Of a stretch of DNA of 12,179 nucleotides, positions 1 through 6,673 are shown in pieces. Numbering within the stretch: position 1 is the stretch's first letter; every line of letters starts with the position of its first letter. The stretch comes from an uncultured Pseudomonadota bacterium (GTDB taxonomy: Bacteria > Pseudomonadota > Gammaproteobacteria > Steroidobacterales > Steroidobacteraceae): NCBI GenBank assembly GCA_903910215.1, contig CAIVYV010000355.1, positions 1 through 12,179 on the forward strand. Direction: 5' to 3'. Under the pieces are notes generated by a model. The model was not told the origin of the DNA. It searched no databases and saw only the letters and a program-made list of their open reading frames with translations. The position numbers and the translations under genes are program-made.

Positions 1-711
1 CGCCCAGAAAGACTTCATGTCTTCCCAGGACTGACGATCGGTCTTCTCGTCATATGCGAGCGGCAGATTGTATTTTTTACCCTTCTCGGTCGCTTCCGGG
101 TTGGTGAAGCCGTGCTTCGCACCCGGGTAGGAATTGAACTGGTAATCGACGCCTAGCTGTTCCATTTCCTTGCGGAAATTCGCTTGATCCTCTGCGGGCA
201 CCATGCCATCGGCCTCGCCGTGGCAGATAAGTACGGAAGCCTTGAACTCGCCCGGCTTCGCCTCGTGCGCACGAGTGAGCGCGCCATGGAAGCTCGCTAC
301 GCCCTTCAGCGGAATACCGAGACGCCCCATATGCAACGACAGCGCACCGCCTAGGCAATAGCCCATGGCGCCAATGCGATCCGGATCGACAAGCGGATGC
401 GCACGCAATTGATCATATGCAGCCTGCAGACGCGCATTCAGCGACGGTATATCGGCGAACAAGCCGCCCATGAGTTGCCCCGCCTCGGTGGAGTCGGCCG
501 CCTCGCGACCATCACCGTAGACGTCAGTCGCCATCGCCACGAATCCGAGCCCAGCCAGTTCGCGCGCGCGGCGGCGCAGGTAGTCGTTCAGGCCCCACCA
601 CTCCGGCAGCACGATGATGCCAGGCCGTTTGCCCGCACGTGCCGGGTCGGAAGCGACGTAGCTCGCGAAGTCTTTGTACCGCAGAACTTCGGTATGGGCG
701 AGATCAGGCAT
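1..711 (-). CDS. Dienelactone hydrolase family protein (C-terminus cut by window edge)
   Basis: An alpha/beta hydrolase of the dienelactone hydrolase family. The archetype opens the lactone ring of dienelactones in chloroaromatic breakdown, but many family members have other or unknown ester substrates. The frame is open from ATG at 711 to base 1, giving 237 residues with no stop, so only a short C-terminal tail should be missing compared with the usual 235-250 residues. The catalytic triad is visible: nucleophile Cys119 in GYCLGG, Asp168 in GEADG and His200 in AKHGF. Glu36 in LPEWWG corresponds to the glutamate that pairs with the resting cysteine in the Pseudomonas enzyme. There is no signal peptide, so it is probably cytoplasmic. 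A GAAGGA Shine-Dalgarno-like sequence lies at 728-723, 11 bases before the ATG. It diverges from trmB. The exact substrate cannot be read from sequence. Confidence 0.9.
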   Translation of the reverse strand, partial: MPDLAHTEVLRYKDFASYVASDPARAGKRPGIIVLPEWWGLNDYLRRRARELAGLGFVAMATDVYGDGREAADSTEAGQLMGGLFADIPSLNARLQAAYDQLRAHPLVDPDRIGAMGYCLGGALSLHMGRLGIPLKGVASFHGALTRAHEAKPGEFKASVLICHGEADGMVPAEDQANFRKEMEQLGVDYQFNSYPGAKHGFTNPEATEKGKKYNLPLAYDEKTDRQSWEDMKSFWA

Positions 712-722
712 GGCGCTGAGAA

Positions 723-728
723 TCCTTC
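723..728 (-). promoter_or_regulatory. Shine-Dalgarno-like site of the dienelactone hydrolase gene
   Basis: On the minus strand this reads GAAGGA and ends 11 bases before the ATG at 711. The spacing is slightly long but workable. It supports 711 as the start and contrasts with the opposite gene trmB, which has no such site. Confidence 0.45.
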
Positions 729-802
729 AAGTCGGGCTGAATGAACCGGGGCGGAACTTTCGCAAGTGCAAGCCGCCGACGCAAGTCCTGAATGCAGTCG
801 GC

Positions 803-811
803 TGTCATAAT
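803..811 (+). promoter_or_regulatory. Extended -10 promoter element of trmB, probably leaderless
   Basis: TGT followed by CATAAT fits an extended -10 (TGn plus a TATAAT-like hexamer, one mismatch). The hexamer ends at 811, 6 bases before the trmB ATG at 818, so the predicted +1 is the A of the start codon. No convincing -35 hexamer lies 16-18 bases upstream, which an extended -10 can tolerate. No Shine-Dalgarno sequence fits between here and the ATG. This is inference from spacing and has not been measured. Confidence 0.5.
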
Positions 812-817
812 TGCACC

Positions 818-1522
818 ATGTCAGAGCAATCACATCGCCGAATCCGCAGCTTCGTACTGCGCGCAGGTCGAATGACCGAAGCACAGCGTCGCGCACTCGA
901 ACTCGATTGGCCCATCTTCGGAATCGACATCGACCCCGAGAAGGCCGAACAACTTACGTTAAACGATATCTTTGGCCGCACCGTCAATAAGGTCGTCGAG
1001 ATCGGCTTCGGTAACGGCGATAACCTGGTGGAGTACGCGCGCCAAGATCCTGCGAGGGATTTTGTCGGAATCGAAGTACATCGAGCGGGCGTTGGCCATG
1101 CCTTGCTGCAGACCAAGGAACTAGATCTTCGTAATCTGAAAGTCATTTGCCACGATGCCGTTGAGGTGTTGGGGCATCATCTAGCCGATTCGTCGTTGTC
1201 GGAAGTATTGATCCTGTTCCCCGATCCTTGGCACAAGAAGCGACATCACAAGCGTCGCCTGATCCAGGCGCCTTTCGTCGACTTATTGGCACGGAAAATC
1301 AAAACTGGCGGATTGCTACAGCTAGCGACCGATTGGGAACCCTATGCCTTGCAGATGCGCGAAGTGGTCGACGCGAGCCCCTATTTCTCAAATCGCAGCG
1401 AAGAACTAGGTGGCAATGATGGGTTCGTTCCGCGACCGGCCTGGCGCGCGCTGACCCGCTTCGAGAAGCGAGGGCAACGACTTGGCCATGGCGTATGGGA
1501 TCTCTCGTTTCGACGAGTCTAG
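818..1522 (+). CDS. trmB: tRNA (guanine-N7-)-methyltransferase TrmB
   Basis: TrmB uses S-adenosylmethionine to form 7-methylguanosine at position 46 in the variable loop of tRNAs, in the cytoplasm. The 234-residue product matches the family length (E. coli about 239). The N-terminal signature IRSFVLRAGRMT lies at residues 9-20, the SAM-binding EIGFGNG at 61-67, the acidic residue closing the next strand at Glu86, the family motif FPDPWHKKRHHKRR at 134-147, and TDWE at 171-174. The frame is open back to an ATG at 674, but that would add 48 unrelated residues and overlap the divergent hydrolase gene. Homology begins right after the ATG at 818, so I chose that start. The gene appears monocistronic and ends 2 bases before the convergent MarC-family gene, leaving no room for a conventional intergenic terminator. 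Confidence 0.96.
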   Translation: MSEQSHRRIRSFVLRAGRMTEAQRRALELDWPIFGIDIDPEKAEQLTLNDIFGRTVNKVVEIGFGNGDNLVEYARQDPARDFVGIEVHRAGVGHALLQTKELDLRNLKVICHDAVEVLGHHLADSSLSEVLILFPDPWHKKRHHKRRLIQAPFVDLLARKIKTGGLLQLATDWEPYALQMREVVDASPYFSNRSEELGGNDGFVPRPAWRALTRFEKRGQRLGHGVWDLSFRRV

Positions 1523-1524
1523 CT

Positions 1525-2160
1525 TTAGAGCGTGATACCGAAGCTAGCCCGAATACCATCGACGATGAACTGAACGGCGAGCGCACCCAGGATCACCCCG
1601 AGCAGGCGGTTGACTACGTTGGTACCGGTTGCGCCTAGCAGACGCATCAGCGGACCTGCTGCCAGCATCATCCCCAAAGAAATCGCCAAAACGAGCAGCG
1701 CCGCTGCAGACAGAGCAGCAAACAAGACGGGCTGATCGATCACGGATACCGGGCCGAACCACAGCAGAATCGTGGTCAAGGCACCCGGACCCGACATGAA
1801 GGGAAAGGCCAAAGGAAACACGGAAATATCGGCGCGGCGTCGGCTCTCCGCTTGTTCGTCGGTCGAGGTTCGCGTTCCAGACTCGCGCGCAAACACCATC
1901 TCGAGCGCGACGAGGAACAACAGCAAGCCGCCGAAAATGCGGAATGAATCGATACTGATGCCCATGGCGCCGAGGAAAGCGGCACCACTCAATGCAAAGC
2001 CGAGGATGATCATTCCTGCCACGATGACGGACTTGATCGCCATGCGGCGGCGATACTGCGCACTCGCGCCTTCGGTCAAACTCGCAAAAACCGGGACGAG
2101 CGAAATCGGTTCGACCACGAGGAAGAACACGACGAAAAATTTGAGGAAGGATTCGATCAT
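1525..2160 (-). CDS. MarC-family (UPF0056) integral membrane protein
   Basis: A 211-residue inner-membrane protein with about six hydrophobic segments in two groups of three, separated by a polar, charged loop near residues 92-112. This layout is typical of the MarC family. The first membrane segment carries EPISLVPVF (17-25), the place where most members have an asparagine-proline or similar pair, and PLAFPFMSGPGA (116-127) matches the conserved second-half motif. The family is named after E. coli marC, but that protein is not itself established as an antibiotic efflux pump, and the real substrate is uncertain; some members are annotated as amino acid transporters. It is the last gene of a four-gene operon. 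Its ATG overlaps the stop of the Rieske gene (ATGA), with no Shine-Dalgarno sequence upstream, so translation is probably coupled. It ends tail-to-tail with trmB. Confidence 0.9.
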   Translation of the reverse strand: MIESFLKFFVVFFLVVEPISLVPVFASLTEGASAQYRRRMAIKSVIVAGMIILGFALSGAAFLGAMGISIDSFRIFGGLLLFLVALEMVFARESGTRTSTDEQAESRRRADISVFPLAFPFMSGPGALTTILLWFGPVSVIDQPVLFAALSAAALLVLAISLGMMLAAGPLMRLLGATGTNVVNRLLGVILGALAVQFIVDGIRASFGITL

Positions 2161-2531
2161 GATGAGCGGCGCGCATTGTCGCCGTTCGGCGATGACTCGG
2201 CCAGTCTGATTTCATCGCCCATCACGGTGATCGGTACGGACTGCAGCCCCTTGCCAACGCAGGGACCTGCCACGCAGATACCCGTATCGGGCGCAAAAAG
2301 GGCGCCGTGCGAGGAACATTGGATCCACTGCCCATCAGCGGTGAGAAATCGCCCAGGTAATAAGTCGAGCGGGTGACGGGCATGCGGGCAGCGGTTGACC
2401 CAGGCTCGAAAGCCGCTGCCATCGGGCAGCCGCGCGACGAATCCGCGCAAAGGCCAGTCACCTTCACCCACTTGAAAGCTGATGCTCCCGGTCGCCTCGA
2501 GATCGGCGAGCTGGCACAAGCGCTGGGTCAT
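2157..2531 (-). CDS. Small Rieske [2Fe-2S] ferredoxin-like protein
   Basis: A 124-residue single-domain Rieske protein. The cluster ligands are Cys48 and His50 (CPH) and Cys72 and His75 (CSSH). The spacing between the two pairs is 21 residues, longer than the 15-17 common in Rieske ferredoxins and oxygenases. To my knowledge this longer spacing, with the following GICVAGPC (84-91), is normal for a group of small stand-alone proteobacterial Rieske proteins. There is no signal peptide and no membrane anchor, so it is a soluble cytoplasmic electron carrier or redox sensor with an unknown partner; no oxygenase or reductase subunit lies in the window. It overlaps the genes before and after it by 4 bases each, so it is firmly inside the exonuclease-AmpG-Rieske-MarC operon. 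Confidence 0.9.
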   Translation of the reverse strand: MTQRLCQLADLEATGSISFQVGEGDWPLRGFVARLPDGSGFRAWVNRCPHARHPLDLLPGRFLTADGQWIQCSSHGALFAPDTGICVAGPCVGKGLQSVPITVMGDEIRLAESSPNGDNARRSS

Positions 2532-3799
2532 GACCTATTCCGTCCAGCGCTTCCCAACGACTCTTCGACAAGTCCGCGCCGCATCATGAAAATGAAGAGT
2601 AAAACACCCGGTAGTGCCGCCAGCGTCGTGAGCAGATAGAAATCGACATAGCCGATCGATTCGATCAAAGAGCCGGCGGTGGTTCCGGTCAAAACGCGGC
2701 CGATCACACTGGCTGCAGCAGAAATAAGCGCGTACTGCGCTGCCGTGAATTGCAAATTGCAGAGCGCCGAGAAATACGCGACGACCACGACACCACCATA
2801 ACCGCTGGCGAAGTTCTCGAAGCCGATCGCCGTAGCGAGCCCGAGATTGCTATGCCCCGCGGCAGCCAAGCCAGCAAACGACAAATTGGATATCGCCATC
2901 AACACGAGCGCCAAAAGTACGGAGCGCTGTAAACCCCAGCGACCGAAGATCAAGCCGCCGACGAAAATGCCGATCAGAAATGCCCAGAATCCGACACCGA
3001 CGTCATACACGGCGATTTCGTCGTTGGTGTAACCGAGATCATCGAACAACAAGCGGAAGGTCAAATTAGCCAGCGTGTCGCCCACCTTGTGTACCAGCAC
3101 GAATGCGAGCACGAGACCTGCGCCGGGTCGCTGCAGGAACTCACGAAAAGGACCCTCGATGGCACGCCACGCGGAACCGAGATCAAGCCGCTCTGACACA
3201 ACCTCTCGCCGCGCCGGCTCACCGAGGGTCAATGCCGTGAACATCGCAGGCAATGCGAATGCGGCGCAAACCATGTATGCCGCCGCCCAACCTTCACGCG
3301 CTGCAACGAGCAAGGCGACAGCGCCGGCCGCAGCCGAGCCGATGCGCCAACCGTACTGCGACATGCCAGCACCGATGCCGAGTTGATGCGGCTGCAAAGT
3401 CTCGATGCGATAAGCATCGATGACGATATCGTAAGTAGCTCCGGCTACGCCGAGTAACACCGCGGCCACGATCATAGCCTGCAAGCTCGCGGCAGGATCT
3501 ACGAAGGCTAGATTGAAAGTTGCCGCGATGACGAGCAACCCGGAGAAAAGCATCCAAGAAACTCGTTGTCCAAGGCGACCTATCAACGGCAGGCGAACAC
3601 CATCCACCACCCAAGCCCACAACGGCTTGAGGTTATAGACGAGAAAAGCCAGCGCGAACGCGGTGATCGCACGCTTGTCGATACCATCCTGCGCAAGCCG
3701 GGTGGTCAGCGTCGCGCCGATCATCGCGTAAGGAAATCCGGAGGAAATGCCGACGAAAAAAGCGGCCAAAGATTCCCGGGCGAGGTACGGCTTGATCAC
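2528..3799 (-). CDS. AmpG-family MFS transporter (muropeptide permease type)
   Basis: AmpG-type permeases carry anhydromuropeptides from the periplasm into the cytoplasm for peptidoglycan recycling, a route also tied to beta-lactamase induction in some species. The 423-residue protein has about twelve hydrophobic segments. Family signatures are the N-terminal GISSGFPYAM (17-26), LKPLWAWVVD (57-66), the TYDIVIDAYRIE-type segment after the fourth membrane helix, YGWRIGSA, and the C-terminal ENFASGYGG followed by QYALISAAASVIGR. It is shorter than E. coli AmpG (about 491 residues, 14 segments) and closer to the 12-segment paralogues known in Pseudomonas. The start is GTG at 3799, overlapping the exonuclease stop codon (GTGA); N-terminal homology begins immediately, supporting it. 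Whether it moves muropeptides or another ligand cannot be settled from sequence, so no symbol is given. Confidence 0.88.
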   Translation of the reverse strand: MIKPYLARESLAAFFVGISSGFPYAMIGATLTTRLAQDGIDKRAITAFALAFLVYNLKPLWAWVVDGVRLPLIGRLGQRVSWMLFSGLLVIAATFNLAFVDPAASLQAMIVAAVLLGVAGATYDIVIDAYRIETLQPHQLGIGAGMSQYGWRIGSAAAGAVALLVAAREGWAAAYMVCAAFALPAMFTALTLGEPARREVVSERLDLGSAWRAIEGPFREFLQRPGAGLVLAFVLVHKVGDTLANLTFRLLFDDLGYTNDEIAVYDVGVGFWAFLIGIFVGGLIFGRWGLQRSVLLALVLMAISNLSFAGLAAAGHSNLGLATAIGFENFASGYGGVVVVAYFSALCNLQFTAAQYALISAAASVIGRVLTGTTAGSLIESIGYVDFYLLTTLAALPGVLLFIFMMRRGLVEESLGSAGRNRS

Positions 3800-4563
3800 A
3801 GGTGGTAGTCGAGCGTGAGTGGAGCGTGATCGGAGAAGCGCTCCGCTTTATAAATCGAAGCCACTTTTGCACTGCCAGCCAAGCGAGGACTCACGATCTG
3901 ATAGTCGATACGCCAACCCACGTTCTTCGCCCAAGCTTGGCCACGGTTGGACCACCAGGTGTATTCATCCGGTTGATCGTTCACCTCGCGGAAAGCATCG
4001 ACGAAACCGGTCGGCCCGAACAACTCATCGAGCCAAGCGCGCTCCTCCGGAAGGAACCCCGAATTCTTCTGATTCGACTTCCAGTTGCGCAGATCGATCT
4101 CGCGATGGGCGATATTCCAATCGCCGCAGAGGATGTAGTCCTGCTTGCGACGCTTGAGCTTCTGCAGATGCGGCATGAAAGCATCGAGAAAACGAAACTT
4201 GGAGGCCTGTCTCTCGGGACCCGAGGATCCAGAGGGTAGATACAAGGAAACCACCGCTAGTTGGCCGAAGCGAGCTTCGAGATAGCGGCCTTCGCGATCG
4301 AACTCCGGCACGCCGAATCCGCGAATCACCTCGTCGGGCTTGACTCTGCAATACAGTGCGACCCCCGAGTACCCGGGTCGTTCGGCGTCGAAAAAGTAGC
4401 GGTGATAGCCCTCCAATTCGACGTCATGCCCAGCCAACTGGTGCTCTTGCGCCTTGGTCTCCTGCAAACAGATGACATCGGCACCCTGCTGGCGCAACCA
4501 GGCGAAAGCACCTTTGCTCGCAGCGGACCGGATTCCATTGGCATTCAGAGTGATGACGCGCAC
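3796..4563 (-). CDS. xthA: Exodeoxyribonuclease III / AP endonuclease (XthA-ExoA family)
   Basis: An endonuclease-exonuclease-phosphatase fold enzyme that cuts DNA at abasic sites and removes 3' blocking groups in base excision repair. The 255-residue product keeps the expected active site: Asn7 in LNANG, Glu35 in QETK, Tyr108, Asp148 and Asn150 in GDWN, Asp220 in WRIDY, and Asp245-His246 in FSDHAP. It sits divergent to pyrE, the same neighbourhood as crc in Pseudomonas. Crc is a catalytically dead relative whose matching motifs are altered, while here all residues are intact, so an active nuclease is the better call. The start is GTG at 4563, since the ExoIII N-terminus begins there. No Shine-Dalgarno sequence is visible; a TATCAT hexamer ends 6 bases upstream, suggesting a leaderless mRNA. 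It heads a four-gene coupled operon. Confidence 0.93.
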   Translation of the reverse strand: MRVITLNANGIRSAASKGAFAWLRQQGADVICLQETKAQEHQLAGHDVELEGYHRYFFDAERPGYSGVALYCRVKPDEVIRGFGVPEFDREGRYLEARFGQLAVVSLYLPSGSSGPERQASKFRFLDAFMPHLQKLKRRKQDYILCGDWNIAHREIDLRNWKSNQKNSGFLPEERAWLDELFGPTGFVDAFREVNDQPDEYTWWSNRGQAWAKNVGWRIDYQIVSPRLAGSAKVASIYKAERFSDHAPLTLDYHL

Positions 4564-4568
4564 AGCGG

Positions 4569-4575
4569 TATGATA
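4569..4575. promoter_or_regulatory. Symmetric shared -10 element for pyrE and the exonuclease gene
   Basis: The 17 bases between the two divergent start codons contain TATGATA, symmetric about its central base. Read on plus, TATGAT (4569-4574) is one mismatch from TATAAT and ends 6 bases before the pyrE ATG. Read on minus, TATCAT (4575-4570) ends 6 bases before the GTG of the exonuclease gene. Both predicted +1 positions therefore fall on the first base of the start codons, 18 bases apart. Neither direction shows a strong -35 at proper spacing. On plus, TTCAGA at 4544-4549 matches 4 of 6 with a 19-base spacer. Confidence 0.5.
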
Positions 4576-4580
4576 GCGAG

Positions 4581-5219
4581 ATGCAGCCCTACCAACGCAG
4601 ATTCATCGACCTCGCCCTCGCCCGCTCAGCCCTGCGCTTCGGGAAGTTCACCCTGAAATCGGGACGCGAGAGTCCTTACTTTTTCAATGCAGGTCTATTC
4701 AACGACGGCGAAGCACTGGCGATTCTGGGTCAGTGTTACGCCGCTGCCTTGGTTCAGTCAGGCGTGAGCTACGACATGCTCTTTGGCCCAGCCTACAAAG
4801 GCATCCCGCTCGTCGCTTCGACGGCTGTGGCCTTGGCTGAACATCACAATATTCGTGCTCCCTGGTCATTCAATCGCAAAGAGGCCAAAGATCATGGTGA
4901 GGGCGGTCTGATCGTCGGGCAACCACTCGCTGGACGCGTCGTGATTGTCGATGACGTCATTACCGCCGGTACGGCAATTCGCGAGTCGGTCGATCTAATC
5001 AAAAAATCTGGCGCGGAACCCGTTGCGGTCTTGCTTGCGCTCGATCGGCAAGAGCGTGGTGCTGGCGATCACTCGGCCGTGCAAGAAGTGGAACAGCAAT
5101 TCGGTTTGCGTTGCGTCAGCCTGCTGACCTTAGCCGACCTGATTGCAAGTGACTTACCAGCTGAGCAGCGCGCTGCGCTCGAAGCGTATCGCGCTCGTTA
5201 CGGGATCAAAGCAGCATGA
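4581..5219 (+). CDS. pyrE: Orotate phosphoribosyltransferase PyrE
   Basis: Joins orotate to PRPP to make orotidine 5'-monophosphate, the fifth step of de novo pyrimidine synthesis, in the cytoplasm. The 212 residues align with E. coli PyrE (213) from the first residue, MQPYQRRFI against MKPYQRQFI, which fixes the start at 4581 without any Shine-Dalgarno sequence. Visible active-site parts are Lys26, the Phe34-Phe35 pair, Lys73 in AYKGIP, the flexible loop with Arg99, Lys100, Lys103 and His105, and the PRPP-binding motif at 120-132 with Asp124-Asp125. LDRQERG at 154-160 is also typical. It is the first gene of the plus-strand group, overlaps gabD by 4 bases, and shares its promoter region with the exonuclease gene. 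No attenuator with a leader peptide, as found upstream of pyrE in enterics, can fit in the 17-base gap. Confidence 0.98.
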   Translation: MQPYQRRFIDLALARSALRFGKFTLKSGRESPYFFNAGLFNDGEALAILGQCYAAALVQSGVSYDMLFGPAYKGIPLVASTAVALAEHHNIRAPWSFNRKEAKDHGEGGLIVGQPLAGRVVIVDDVITAGTAIRESVDLIKKSGAEPVAVLLALDRQERGAGDHSAVQEVEQQFGLRCVSLLTLADLIASDLPAEQRAALEAYRARYGIKAA

Positions 5220-6673
5220 AACTCGACGACGCTTCACTTCTCAAGCAAGACGCTTGGATCGCAGGTCGCTGGACTGCCGCGGTCGATGGACGACGAATCG
5301 CCATTCGTAACCCGGCCAATGGCACTGTCGTTGGCGAAGTACCGATGATGGGAGCCGTCGAAACCCGAACCGCTATCGAAGCGGCGGCGGCGGCGTTGTC
5401 GAACTGGTCACGCAAGACGGCCAAAGAGCGCGCGGTGATTCTGCGTCGCTTCGCCGACTTGATGATCGCCAATACGAACGATCTGGCCATCATCATGACA
5501 GCCGAGCAAGGCAAGCCTTTAGCAGAGTCGAAAGGCGAAATCGCCTATGCCGCTTCGTTCATCGAATGGTTCGCCGAAGAAGGCAAACGGATCTATGGAG
5601 ATGTGATTCCCACTTTCCGAGCCGACTCGCGCGTGCTGGTATTACGACAACCTGTCGGCGTCGCGGCGGCGATCACGCCTTGGAACTTTCCGGCCGCCAT
5701 GATTACGCGCAAGCTAGGTCCAGCCCTGGCGGCGGGGTGCACTTTCGTATGCAAGCCAGCACCGCAAACACCCTTCTCGGCACTCGCATTGGCGGAGCTC
5801 GCACAGCGAGCCGGTATCCCGGACGGCGTCTTTAATGTCGTCACCGGGGATGCAGAGCAAATCGGCGGCGAGCTGACACGCAACCCGCTGGTTCGAAAAC
5901 TGAGCTTCACAGGCTCGACCGCCGTAGGCAAGAAGCTGATCGCCCAATGCGCCGACACCGTAAAGAAAGTGTCGATGGAATTGGGTGGCAACGCCCCCTT
6001 CATCGTCTTCGACGATGCGGATCTCGATGCTGCCGTGCAAGGCGCGATGGCGAGCAAATACCGCAACACCGGTCAGACCTGCGTCTGTGCGAACCGAATC
6101 TACGTACAAAGCGGCGTATATGAGGCATTTGCGGCGAAGTTAGCGCAAGCAGTATCCACTCTACGCGTAGGGGATGGGTTGCAGGGACCCACCGATCAGG
6201 GCCCATTGATCGATCAGCGCGCGCTCGAGAAAGTTCAGGCGCATATCGCCGATGCGGTGCAGCATGGCGCACGCATCGCTTGTGGCGGCAAGCCACACGC
6301 ACTCGGTGGCACTTTCTTCGAACCGACCATACTGCTTGATGTCACTTCGCAGATGCGGGTTGCGCGCGAGGAAACTTTTGGCCCTGTCGCACCCCTCTTC
6401 AAGTTCGAAGCCGAAGCCGATGCCATTCGCATGGCTAACGATACGGAATTTGGTCTCGCCGCCTACTTCTATACCCGCGATCTCGCGCGTAGTTGGCGCG
6501 TACAAGAAGCGCTCGAGTACGGACTCGTCGGCGTCAATACCGGCTTGATGTCGACCGAGGTCGCGCCGTTCGGTGGTATGAAAGAATCCGGACTTGGCCG
6601 CGAGGGTTCGCGCTATGGCATCGATGAATACACGGAGATGAAGTACGTCTGCGTGGGCGGCCTCGCGACGTGA
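5216..6673 (+). CDS. gabD: Succinate-semialdehyde dehydrogenase (NADP+) GabD
   Basis: Oxidises succinate semialdehyde to succinate with NADP+, the last step of GABA and related amine breakdown feeding the TCA cycle. The 485 residues follow E. coli GabD (482) throughout, beginning MKLDDASLLKQ. The motifs are all in place: TPWNFP at 154-159 with catalytic Asn157, Lys180 in CKPA, FTGST at 231-235, general base Glu255 in MELGG, and nucleophile Cys289 in TCVC. The second cysteine, Cys291, gives the C-x-C pair seen in human SSADH, where it acts as a redox switch. SFIEWFAEEGKRIYGD near 114-129 is a strong GabD hallmark, separating it from general aldehyde dehydrogenases. The ATG lies in the pyrE stop overlap (ATGA). 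No GABA transaminase gene is nearby, so the substrate may come from elsewhere in the genome. Confidence 0.95.
   Translation: MKLDDASLLKQDAWIAGRWTAAVDGRRIAIRNPANGTVVGEVPMMGAVETRTAIEAAAAALSNWSRKTAKERAVILRRFADLMIANTNDLAIIMTAEQGKPLAESKGEIAYAASFIEWFAEEGKRIYGDVIPTFRADSRVLVLRQPVGVAAAITPWNFPAAMITRKLGPALAAGCTFVCKPAPQTPFSALALAELAQRAGIPDGVFNVVTGDAEQIGGELTRNPLVRKLSFTGSTAVGKKLIAQCADTVKKVSMELGGNAPFIVFDDADLDAAVQGAMASKYRNTGQTCVCANRIYVQSGVYEAFAAKLAQAVSTLRVGDGLQGPTDQGPLIDQRALEKVQAHIADAVQHGARIACGGKPHALGGTFFEPTILLDVTSQMRVAREETFGPVAPLFKFEAEADAIRMANDTEFGLAAYFYTRDLARSWRVQEALEYGLVGVNTGLMSTEVAPFGGMKESGLGREGSRYGIDEYTEMKYVCVGGLAT

Noticed and set aside
674..817. An in-frame upstream ATG that would add 48 residues to TrmB.
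   Set aside because: The extra residues do not resemble TrmB, would overlap the divergent hydrolase gene, and the family N-terminal signature begins right after the ATG at 818.
1544..2215. A second long open frame on the minus strand overlapping the MarC-family gene.
   Set aside because: Its translation is rich in Arg, His and Cys and matches no family; it is an out-of-frame shadow of the membrane protein.
4952..4959. A perfect TGACGTCA palindrome resembling a regulator binding site.
   Set aside because: It encodes part of the conserved PRPP-binding motif of PyrE (Asp-Asp-Val-Ile) and is explained by coding constraint.
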